Origin: Microbacterium pullorum
Lineage (GTDB): Bacteria; Actinomycetota; Actinomycetes; Actinomycetales; Microbacteriaceae
DNA length: 64,000 nt
NCBI RefSeq assembly: GCF_014836535.1
Contig: NZ_JACSQP010000003.1
Coordinates: 132,956-196,955, forward strand
Direction: 5' to 3'
Part shown: positions 55,981-64,000 of the stretch, piece by piece
Numbering within the stretch: position 1 is the stretch's first letter
How the letters are laid out: each line of letters begins with the position of its first letter
Notes under the pieces: model-generated
Told to the model about the DNA's origin: nothing
The model's database searches: none
The model's input: the letters and a program-made list of their open reading frames with translations, nothing else
Made by a program: the position numbers and the translations under genes

Positions 55981-56674
55981 GCACCACCGGCAACAGCGAC
56001 TTCACCATCCCCGCCCCGGCAGAGCTCGTTTCCCACCTCCTAGAGGAGAACTCGCCAGCGCACGGGCCATTCCTCCGCCCGAAGCGCACCGTGCGTGAAC
56101 CGATGTCCGCCGGTGCGCGGATCAAGGTACGACAAAGTCGGTTGAGGACCTTTCGCGCGGCGCACGCGGCCAGCGCTGCCCCGTACACCGGGCTGCTGGT
56201 GGCTCAGACGATGCTCGAGAACACCATCAACCGGGGGCTGAAGCTCCACCACGTCATCGGCGACCGCGCGTACCTCCCCGGGGAGAGAGGCTGACCTCCA
56301 GAACTACCTTCGGGTAGCTGGCGCGAAGCTCGTCACGGACTACGATAAGACCTTCCTCGGTCACCAGGACAGCTTCGCCGGCGCCATCATGGTCGACGGC
56401 AACTGGCACTGCGCCTCGATAGCGCAGAGGCTCATCGACGCGAGCGCGCGATATCGCCAGGGAAGACGGCTCGCGACGGCGCCTTCGTGGTTCCCCACCG
56501 CAATGCTTCCTCGCGACGCTGGCCGTCGTAGCAGCAAGCCTCGACAAGATCATGCACGACGAAGCTGGCATCGAAGTCCCACGCACCAAGCAACGGAAGC
56601 CTCGTCACAGCTCGCCCCAGCAGCGCGTTACGCACCAGCGCGGTCGAGGACGACGCAACCCGGTCCGCACATAG
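55981..56674 (+). pseudogene. decayed transposase-like gene
   Basis: Three consecutive reading-frame pieces that read as one damaged protein. The first piece (~55981-56288) has TIPAPAELVSHLLEENSPAH, REPMSAGARIKVRQS, then LKLHHVIGDRAYLPGER. One extra base near 56285-56290 shifts it to the second (~56293-56460), which reads DLQNYLRVAGAKLVTDYDKT, then GHQDSFAGAIMVDGNWHC and ALIDASARYR-like. The third begins near 56500 (CFLATLAVVAASLDKIMHDE) and stops at 56674. The GDRAY motif is the second Asp region of DDE transposases, which is why I call it transposase-like. Family not identified. The internal part is missing, so it is a dead remnant. Confidence 0.6.
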
Positions 56675-56698
56675 TCCGCGGATTCAACGCACCGACTA

Positions 56699-56812
56699 GA
56701 TCACCGGCTCGAAGATCGGCGCCAGCACCGACGGGGTGGTGGAGCAGCCGATGGGCGGCACGCACGGCGTACTGGCCGAAATCTCCAGCTCGGACATGAG
56801 TACCCAGAGGTA
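56699..56812 (+). other. second short coding remnant
   Basis: Right after an in-frame stop, the sequence reads ITGSKIGASTDGVVEQPMGG, then THGVLAEISSSDMSTQR and stop. The clean phase suggests the end of a former gene rather than noise, but no start codon or family is seen. Confidence 0.25.
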
Positions 56813-56860
56813 GCGGCGAGATGGTGGCGCGCTCGAGATACAGGATGTCCGTTGCGCGTT

Positions 56861-57382
56861 CTACGAGGTGTGCTTGCCCGACGCACCCTTCCATGCCATT
56901 TCATGAGCGTCGAGGTAGCTGTTCAGGAGTGCAGCAATCTCAGCGCCTCGCCTGCGGGTGCACATGGTCTCGGGCAGGCTCCGACCATGGCCGCTCGTGC
57001 GGGTGTAGTCCAGCATCCGGAGCCAGAGATTGGTCCAGCCGTTGCCGCCACTCTGGAGATTCCAGAAGCCGATGTACTCGAGATCCACGAAAGCCTGAAC
57101 ATCGCGCAGGCGGATCTTCGTCGTGCGGAGGTAACTGCGGACCACGAGGATTTCGTCATCGGCGCAGGCACGGATTCGGAATGACAGGAAGGCCACGACC
57201 GTCGCCGGCACGCCAACCAAGAAACTCAACACATTTCCGGACTCCGAGAAGACCAGCGCAGACAAGCCGATGGAGACGGCAGCGAGGGTCACACTCATGA
57301 CGCGCGGCACGCGGCCAATGGGCCGCAAGGCCCTGTTGAGATCGTCGACAAGCGCCACCTGAGCGCTAGAGGGCGTAGGCAT
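56861..57382 (-). CDS. PH-like membrane protein
   Basis: 173 residues. The region around residues 27-75 is two hydrophobic segments (VMSVTLAAVSIGLSALVFSE and NVLSFLVGVPATVVAFLSFR). A beta-rich domain starting ADDEILVVRSYLRTTKIRLR follows, a PH/bacterial-PH pattern, then the aromatic QAFVDLEYIGFWNL and a C-terminal helix. Such proteins sit in the membrane with a cytosolic PH domain. Function unknown. Codon use is milder than the core genome, matching the surrounding accessory patch. Confidence 0.6.
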   Translation of the reverse strand: MPTPSSAQVALVDDLNRALRPIGRVPRVMSVTLAAVSIGLSALVFSESGNVLSFLVGVPATVVAFLSFRIRACADDEILVVRSYLRTTKIRLRDVQAFVDLEYIGFWNLQSGGNGWTNLWLRMLDYTRTSGHGRSLPETMCTRRRGAEIAALLNSYLDAHEMAWKGASGKHTS

Positions 57383-57630
57383 GCGCGCGTCCCCTCGATC
57401 TGTAACTGGTGGACCTTGGGGCAGCCCCCGTCGACCTGTTCACGGTTGGTCCGAACGAGACTTCAACAGCAGTGCCTGCCATATTCCCAACAGCCTGCCG
57501 CGATACCGCGTGCGTTGAACCTGCGAACGAACCCTTGGTTGTAAGACGACCGGCTCACAGCGACTCCACCGCTTCGTGCGCGAGAGGGTCCATCCGCACA
57601 TCCCACCGCGCCAGCAGACCAACGAAACGC
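57383..57630. other. gene-free stretch before the tRNA
   Basis: From the PH-like gene start to the terminator before the tRNA. No gene or RNA is recognised. The frame reading through here in the plus direction continues antisense through the tRNA and is not a gene. Confidence 0.4.
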
Positions 57631-57659
57631 GAAACGCCGCCTGATTCAGGCGGCGTTTC
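57631..57659. terminator. 12-bp hairpin terminator between the PH-like gene and tRNA-Arg
   Basis: GAAACGCCGCCT and AGGCGGCGTTTC form a perfect stem with a GATTC loop, followed on the plus strand by TTCATTCTT and preceded by an A-rich stretch. It can serve as an intrinsic terminator in both directions and most likely ends the tRNA transcript on the minus strand. Confidence 0.8.
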
Positions 57660-57715
57660 TTCATTCTTGGAGGTTCCGCGTACGAGTCTTCACCCGTTCC
57701 GCGTACAACCCAAAG

Positions 57716-57788
57716 TGCCCCCGACAGGAGTCGAACCTGCGACCTACGGTACCGGAAACCGGCGCTCTATCCACTGAGCTACGGAGGC
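57716..57788 (-). tRNA. tRNA-Arg (anticodon CCG)
   Basis: 73 bases on the minus strand. Acceptor GCCTCCG pairs with CGGGGGC (one G-U); D arm GCTC...GAGC; anticodon loop TTCCGGT with CCG at 34-36, reading CGG Arg codons; T loop TTCGACT with stem GCAGG/CCTGT. Discriminator A; CCA is not encoded and must be added. The top base pair of the anticodon stem (27-43) is a C-U mismatch. A possible insertion point for the lower-GC patch next to it. Confidence 0.93.
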
Positions 57789-57846
57789 GTACCGATCGAG
57801 ACTATCACCGCCCGAGGGACGCTCCGTGCCGCGGCATCCGCCCGCG

Positions 57847-58167
57847 TCACTCGGTGCTGACCAGCTTGAGCCCGACGATGCAGCCCACGAGCCCCAGGAT
57901 GAGCAGGAACTTCACGATCGAGAAGTCCTCGTCACCGGTGACCATCGCGTAGACGACGGTGATGGATGCCCCGATGCCGACCCACACCGCATATGCGGTG
58001 CCGGTGGAGATGTCGCGCATCGCCCAGGCGAGGCCGCCCATGCTCATCACCAGCGCGACGCCGAACACGACCGATGGCCAGAGCTTCGTGAAGCCCTCCG
58101 ATTTGCCGAGCGCCGTCGCCCAGACGGCCTCCAGCACTCCCGACACGATGAGAACGATCCACGCCAT
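57847..58167 (-). CDS. sugE: SMR family guanidinium exporter (Gdx/SugE-like)
   Basis: 106 residues, four transmembrane helices typical of small multidrug resistance proteins. The conserved Glu is residue 13 (VSGVLEAVW), with WATALGKSEGFTK after TM1, GLAWAMRDISTGTAYAVWVG in TM3 and GLVGCIVGLKL in TM4. The Gdx/SugE subgroup exports guanidinium in exchange for protons. A guanidine-III riboswitch in the leader supports that substrate rather than quaternary ammonium drugs. GGAGG sits before the ATG, inside the riboswitch's 3' region. Confidence 0.93.
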   Translation of the reverse strand: MAWIVLIVSGVLEAVWATALGKSEGFTKLWPSVVFGVALVMSMGGLAWAMRDISTGTAYAVWVGIGASITVVYAMVTGDEDFSIVKFLLILGLVGCIVGLKLVSTE

Positions 58168-58182
58168 GACACGGCCCTCCGT

Positions 58183-58223
58183 GGCCAGTCTTGTCGCTCA
58201 CCGGGTACTGAACCCTCGTCCGG
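58183..58223 (-). promoter_or_regulatory. guanidine-III riboswitch
   Basis: On the minus strand, 41 bases match the class: CCGGACGAGG, then a short spacer with TCAG, then TACCCGG, then TGAGC and GACAAGAC, then TGGCC. First stem CCGG/CCGG pairs, and TCAGT pairs with ACTGG to give the expected pseudoknot. The conserved ACGAGG, ACCC and ACAAGAC blocks are all present. The ribosome-binding GGAGG of the exporter gene starts a few bases after it, so guanidinium binding is expected to expose translation start. Confidence 0.88.
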
Positions 58224-58428
58224 GGATCCGGTCGGGATCCGTCGTCGATGCTACCGCGCAGCGCCCGGCCGCGCGCCCTGTCCGCGCGCACGCGAGCCGG
58301 CCGGTCCCCGCGCACAATGTCGCCAATCCGCACCCGAACCCGGCCGCGGGGCCCACTCCGGGCCGTCACCGGGCCGGATCAGCGACGTTGTGCGCCGACC
58401 CGGCGCGCGACATAGCCCGCGCCGCGCG

Positions 58429-59301
58429 TCAGGGCGAGACGAAGAAGATCGCGTCCAGCAGCCCCGGGTTGTGGGCGTGCACGAGCACCGCGAACACCAC
58501 CGCGTCGAACAGCAGGTGCACCGTGACGACGTAGGCCAGCGAGCGCGTCTTCAGGAAGATGTAGCCCTGCAGCAGCGCGAACGGGATGGTCAGCGCCGGC
58601 CCCCACGCGCGGTAGCCGAGCTCCCACAGGAACGAGACGAACACGATCGCCTGCAGCACGTTGGCCGACACATCGGCGAAGTGGCGGCGCAGCAGCGCGA
58701 ACACGGTGCAGATGAAGAACAGCTCGTCCCAGATGCCGACGGCCCCCACTCCGACGAACAGGCGTGCGATGAGGTCGGGGGTGTCCACGACCGGCCAGTT
58801 CATGTAGACGCCGGAGGTGATGAAGTAGAAGGGCAGGATCAGCCAGCCGAGCACCAGCACGAGCACGAGCCACACCCACTGGAACATCGTCCAGCGCCCG
58901 CCGCCTCGCCAGGGGAACGAGATGGCCCGGTCGCGATAGACCCACCGCGACACGACGTACGGCACCACGACCGCGCCGCCGAGCGCGAGGGTGAATCGCA
59001 CCATCGCGGCGTTGTCGAGCTCGGCTTTGAGGTCGATGAGGCTGACGATGACGAGGCCCGCGGCGATGAGCGACAGGTCGCGCACGAGCGAGGGCGGGCG
59101 CACGGCGGATGCCGTGGGCGCAGCGGGGTTCGCCCGCGCGCGCTCCACGACCGCCGCGACGACAAGCCCCGCCACCAGCAGCGCCCAGCCGAGCCACGGC
59201 AGCAGCAACACGTAGAACGCCGGCGCGGCCAGGCACACCAGCAGCGCCGGCACGGTGGCGAGCGAGACGTGAGGTCGTACCGGCGCGACCGCCGTCTTCA
59301 C
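58429..59301 (-). CDS. CPBP-type intramembrane protease-like protein
   Basis: 290 residues, about eight transmembrane helices, starting from a GTG that overlaps the trmB stop (GTGA). The CPBP (Abi) signature is seen as WDELFFICTVFALLRRH (usually EExxxR) and later HLLFDAVVFAVLV (His, then Asp four residues on). The first conserved Glu is replaced by Trp-Asp-Glu spacing, so activity is uncertain. Such proteins are Rce1-like glutamyl proteases, some acting in bacteriocin immunity. It is translationally coupled to trmB. Confidence 0.75.
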   Translation of the reverse strand: MKTAVAPVRPHVSLATVPALLVCLAAPAFYVLLLPWLGWALLVAGLVVAAVVERARANPAAPTASAVRPPSLVRDLSLIAAGLVIVSLIDLKAELDNAAMVRFTLALGGAVVVPYVVSRWVYRDRAISFPWRGGGRWTMFQWVWLVLVLVLGWLILPFYFITSGVYMNWPVVDTPDLIARLFVGVGAVGIWDELFFICTVFALLRRHFADVSANVLQAIVFVSFLWELGYRAWGPALTIPFALLQGYIFLKTRSLAYVVTVHLLFDAVVFAVLVHAHNPGLLDAIFFVSP

Positions 59302-60056
59302 GAGCGGGCCTTGCGGCGGTACGCGAGGTCGCGGATGTCGCGGCCCTTCGCCGTGCCCTTGCGCTCGAAGGCGGTGACGATCCGGCCGTCGAACCGTGGC
59401 GCCCACTCCCCCTCGAATGCGGGCTCGAAGTCGGCGGCATCGGCCATCACGGCCCGCATCTGCAGCGCGTAGTCCTCCCAGTCGGTCGCCAGCCGCAGCA
59501 CGCCACCGTCACGCAGCGCACGCGCTGCGAGCGTCGGGAACGGCGGCGCCACGAGGCGACGCTTGGTGTGCTTCTTCTTGTGCCACGGGTCGGGGAAGAA
59601 CACCCACAGTTCGTCGACCGAGGCCTCCGGCAGCAGATGCTCGAGCACCTCGGGGGCGTTGGCCTCGACCACGCGGAGGTTGCGCGCACCGACGCGATCG
59701 GCGTCGAGCATGGTGCGCGCGAGCCCCGCCTTGAAGACCTCGACCGCGAGGAAGTCGGCGTCGGGCCGGGCGGATGCCGCGTGCACGATGGCGTGCCCCT
59801 GCCCCGAGCCGATCTCGACGATGAGCGGCGCGTCGCGCCCGAACACCGCGGCCGGGTCGATCTCGGATCCGGCGCGCACGCTCGTGGTGGCGCCGTCACG
59901 CGGCACCGGCAGCGCGTAGTGCGCGGCCAGTTCGCTCCAGGCGCACTCCTGCGCTTCGGACATGCGACCGCTGCGGCGCACGAAGGAGACCGTGCGCTTG
60001 CGGAACACGGCGTCGTCGGAGGCGGTCGGGTCCGCGTCGGGCTCAGGATCCGGCAT
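59298..60056 (-). CDS. trmB: tRNA (guanine-N7-)-methyltransferase
   Basis: 252 residues. SAM site EIGSGQGHAIVHAASARPDA (near 93), FLAVEVFKAGLART, and the TrmB-specific FFPDPWHKKKHTKRRLVAPP (near 158). It methylates G46 in tRNA variable loops. Its N-terminal ~45 residues are an acidic extension (MPDPEPDADPTASDD) before the catalytic domain. Stop codon overlaps the next gene's GTG. Confidence 0.95.
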   Translation of the reverse strand: MPDPEPDADPTASDDAVFRKRTVSFVRRSGRMSEAQECAWSELAAHYALPVPRDGATTSVRAGSEIDPAAVFGRDAPLIVEIGSGQGHAIVHAASARPDADFLAVEVFKAGLARTMLDADRVGARNLRVVEANAPEVLEHLLPEASVDELWVFFPDPWHKKKHTKRRLVAPPFPTLAARALRDGGVLRLATDWEDYALQMRAVMADAADFEPAFEGEWAPRFDGRIVTAFERKGTAKGRDIRDLAYRRKARS

Positions 60057-60100
60057 GTCCCCAGGCTACCGGGGCTCCCCACCCGCACGCGCGCCGGGGG

Positions 60101-60937
60101 TCACCCCTCCTGCGTCACGAAGTCGATGAGCTGCTCCACGGGCCCGAGCAGCGCCGGGTCGAGGTCGCGGAAGGTGTGCACGCTCCCGAGGATCCGCTGC
60201 CACGCCCGCGCGATGTCGGCCTGCTCCTCGGCCGGCCAGCCCAGTGCCCGGCAGACGCCGGTCTTCCAGTCGGTGCCGCGCGGCACCGTGGGCCAGGCGG
60301 GGATTCCGACGGCGCGGGGGGTCACGCACTCCCAGACATCCACGTGGGGGTGGCCGACCACCAGCACGTGCGCACCGTGGGGCCCTCGGGCGACGGCATC
60401 CGCGATGCGCTGCTCCTTCGAACCCGGCACGAGATGATCCACCAGCACGCCGTAGCGGCGCTGGGGCCCCGGCGGCTCGGCGCGGAGGGCCTCGTCGAGC
60501 AGGTCGATGCCCTCGAGGTACTCCACGACCACGCCTTCGACGCGGAGGTCGGCACCCCACACCTTCTCGACGAGCTCGGCGTCGTGGCGGCCTTCGACGA
60601 GGATGCGACTGGCCCGCGCGACCCTGGCCCGCTCTTCGGGGGCGGCGAAGGATCCGGATGCCGTGCGCGTGCGCGGCTTCGGTGCGGCGCTGGGTGCCAC
60701 GAGGCGCACCGGCTCGCCGTCGATGAGGAAGCCGCCGCCGAGGGGGAACTGCCGCCGCCGCCCGACACGATCCTCGAGCTCCACGAGCCCCGACTGGCTG
60801 CCGGTGACCGCGCCGCAGAACCCGTCGTCGGCCACCTCCACCACGAGGTCGCGCGCTGCCGCGACGTCGGGGATGCGGCGTCGCCCGGCGCTGCGCCACC
60901 CTGCGGCGAGCACGTCGCCGCCGTATCGATCATCCAT
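60101..60937 (-). CDS. DUF3097 family protein
   Basis: 278 residues, the family's normal length. Start MDDRYGGDVLAAGWRSAGRR, then GSQSGLVELEDRVGRRRQF and a central SRILVEGRHDAELVEKVWG with GVVVEYLEGIDLLDE, the TOPRIM-like region. C-terminal GHPHVDVWECVTPRAVGIPA and the ending GPVEQLIDFVTQEG fit DUF3097 of actinobacteria. The core may be a TOPRIM fold acting on nucleic acid; function is unknown. It ends 44 bases before trmB on the same strand. Confidence 0.9.
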   Translation of the reverse strand: MDDRYGGDVLAAGWRSAGRRRIPDVAAARDLVVEVADDGFCGAVTGSQSGLVELEDRVGRRRQFPLGGGFLIDGEPVRLVAPSAAPKPRTRTASGSFAAPEERARVARASRILVEGRHDAELVEKVWGADLRVEGVVVEYLEGIDLLDEALRAEPPGPQRRYGVLVDHLVPGSKEQRIADAVARGPHGAHVLVVGHPHVDVWECVTPRAVGIPAWPTVPRGTDWKTGVCRALGWPAEEQADIARAWQRILGSVHTFRDLDPALLGPVEQLIDFVTQEG

Positions 60938-61008
60938 GAGGCCTCCGGGGGTCAGAGCGTACCCGCCGCCGCCGACACCGCCATCCCCGACCCGCCGCGC
61001 GCGAGCCG

Positions 61009-61031
61009 GTGAGGTCTCATCGGTACCTCAC
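61009..61031. promoter_or_regulatory. inverted repeat GTGAGGT-N9-ACCTCAC, operator candidate
   Basis: Perfect 7-bp arms separated by nine bases, 37 bases upstream of the TPM gene's -10 box. Size and spacing suit a dimeric regulator. Confidence 0.5.
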
Positions 61032-61036
61032 AGCCG

Positions 61037-61056
61037 GTGAACTATCGCCGGTTCAC
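61037..61056. promoter_or_regulatory. inverted repeat GTGAAC-N8-GTTCAC, operator candidate
   Basis: Perfect 6-bp arms with an eight-base gap, close to the expected -35 position of the TPM gene promoter. It shares GTGA with the adjacent repeat. Binding here would block or recruit RNA polymerase. Confidence 0.45.
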
Positions 61057-61066
61057 GGCCTCTGAA

Positions 61067-61072
61067 TAGACT
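61067..61072 (+). promoter_or_regulatory. -10 box of the TPM-pspA operon
   Basis: TAGACT lies 39 bases before the TPM ATG. No clear -35 consensus, consistent with an activated promoter. Confidence 0.5.
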
Positions 61073-61111
61073 CGGGAAGAGGTGCCCGAAGGGCCCTCGG
61101 AAGGGGACACG

Positions 61112-63109
<1,998 letters not shown>

Positions 63110-63177
63110 TCCTCCGGGCCCGCCGCACCGCGGCATCCCAGACCACCACACGTCATCTTGATAGGAAGGCAGCACCC

Positions 63178-63918
63178 ATGGCAAAGCAGTCCATCTTCGG
63201 TCGCATCTCGACCCTCATGAAGGCGAACATCAACGCTCTCCTCGACTCGGCCGAGGACCCGCAGAAGATGCTCGACCAGCTCGTGCGCGACTACACCAAC
63301 TCCATCGCCGAGGCGGAGTCGGCCATCGCCGAGACGATCGGCAACCTGCGTCTGCTCGAGCGCGACCACCAGGAGGACGTGCAGGCGGCGACCGAATGGG
63401 GCAACAAGGCCCTCGCCGCCAGCCGCAAGGCCGACCAGCTGCGCACCGCCGGCAACCTCGCCGACGCCGACAAGTTCGACAACCTCGCCAAGATCGCGCT
63501 GCAGCGCCAGATCAGCGAGGAGAACGAGGCGCGCGCCATCGCCCCGACCATCGCCACGCAGTCCGAGATCGTCGAGAAGCTCAAGGACGGCCTCAACGGC
63601 ATGAAGGGCAAGCTCGAGCAGCTGAAGTCGAAGCGCTCCGAGCTGCTCGCCCGCGCGAAGACGGCCGAGGCCCAGAACAAGGTGCACGACGCCGTGCGGT
63701 CGATCGACGTACTCGACCCCACGAGCGAACTGGGCCGCTTCGAGGACAAGGTGCGTCGCCAGGAGGCACTGGCTGCCGGCAAGCAGGAGCTCGCGGCCTC
63801 GAGCATCGACGCGCAGTTCAACCAGCTCGAGGACGTCGGGGAACTCACCGAAGTCGAGGCTCGCCTGGCCGCGCTGAAGTCGGGCGCCCCGGCGAAGGCC
63901 ATCGACCCCGGGGTCTGA
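63178..63918 (+). CDS. PspA/IM30 family protein
   Basis: 246 residues. Starts MAKQSIFGRISTLMKANINA, then LLDSAEDPQKMLDQLVRDY, with long coiled-coil helices full of heptads and a GRFEDKVRRQEALAAGKQEL segment. These are the landmarks of PspA/IM30 (ESCRT-III-like) proteins that bind and remodel stressed membranes from the cytosolic side. GGAAGG sits eight bases before the ATG. It follows the TPM gene in one operon; a TPM-PspA partnership is seen in several actinobacteria. The C-terminus is short and lacks extra domains. Confidence 0.93.
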   Translation: MAKQSIFGRISTLMKANINALLDSAEDPQKMLDQLVRDYTNSIAEAESAIAETIGNLRLLERDHQEDVQAATEWGNKALAASRKADQLRTAGNLADADKFDNLAKIALQRQISEENEARAIAPTIATQSEIVEKLKDGLNGMKGKLEQLKSKRSELLARAKTAEAQNKVHDAVRSIDVLDPTSELGRFEDKVRRQEALAAGKQELAASSIDAQFNQLEDVGELTEVEARLAALKSGAPAKAIDPGV

Positions 63919-64000
63919 TCGCCGCACGCCGCACGCCGCACGGGCGTCGCCCCCCCGGGGGGGCGCCCCGGGGCGGTGCCGGCGGGGGGCCCGGGGGGCC
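63919..64000. other. G/C-run tail, probable contig end
   Basis: After a GCCGCAC triplication (~63922-63941), runs of C and G (eight G, seven C) fill the last ~50 bases. They could form hairpins, but the composition differs from any region before it. It probably reflects low-quality assembly at a contig edge. Confidence 0.6.

Noticed and set aside
56628..56894. Minus-strand frame opposite the remnant region near 56.7 kb
   Set aside because: No start support and the sequence lacks any domain; the opposite strand carries coherent gene remnants instead.
57409..57777. A plus-strand frame running through the tRNA
   Set aside because: Its C-terminus (VPPTGVEPATYGTGNRRSIH) is the well-known translation artefact of a tRNA read on its opposite strand.

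Overview
The window is high-GC DNA with dense, often overlapping genes, GTG starts and frequent leaderless promoters. Gene content and order (atp cluster behind prmC/tsaC/wecA, the argS-lysA-hom-thrC-thrB-rho-prfA run, DUF222-HNH, DUF3097, DUF6325 and SHOCT proteins) point to an actinobacterium of the Microbacteriaceae, probably Microbacterium or a close relative. This is inferred from gene content, not from a marker search.

Layout. 1-4.96 kb: 5' part of dxr, a lipoprotein FKBP isomerase, a PlsC acyltransferase, an OsmC protein, asparaginase and alanine dehydrogenase. 4.96-15.3 kb (minus strand): saccharopine-dehydrogenase-like enzyme, APC permease, an orphan FtsK/EccC-like double ATPase beside a PP2C phosphatase, and a heterodimeric-type ABC exporter pair. 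15.5-17.2 kb: DUF5684 membrane protein and YaaA. 17.2-24.2 kb: complete F1Fo ATP synthase operon (atpBEFHAGDC) with an unusual atpB start. 24.2-27.5 kb: AtpI-like protein, WecA-type transferase, TsaC and PrmC. 27.6-30.6 kb (plus): two tandem cysK genes, cysE and a VOC protein. 30.6-33 kb: HNH endonuclease and two small membrane proteins. 33-43.9 kb (minus): prfA, rho and the threonine/lysine pathway genes with argS. 43.9-54.8 kb: transglutaminase, SGNH hydrolase, SDR, zinc-ribbon protein, a large LuxR-type ATPase regulator, AI-2E family transporter and small envelope proteins.

54.8-57.7 kb is an accessory patch of lower GC. It holds a lipoprotein, a broken transposase remnant and a PH-like membrane protein, and it ends at a tRNA-Arg(CCG) gene. 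57.8-60.9 kb: a guanidine-III riboswitch in front of an SMR guanidinium exporter, a CPBP protein, TrmB and DUF3097. 61.1-63.9 kb: a TPM-domain membrane protein and PspA, probably an envelope-stress operon with two operator-like inverted repeats. The last ~60 bases are G/C runs that look like a contig end.

Main points for a second look: the heavily over-represented heptamer GGATGCC/GGCATCC across the whole window; the atpB start anomaly; the guanidine-III riboswitch; a repeated TANNNT-N6-start arrangement of leaderless genes; and the orphan FtsK/PP2C pair. No CRISPR array, complete mobile element or clearly new defence system is visible.
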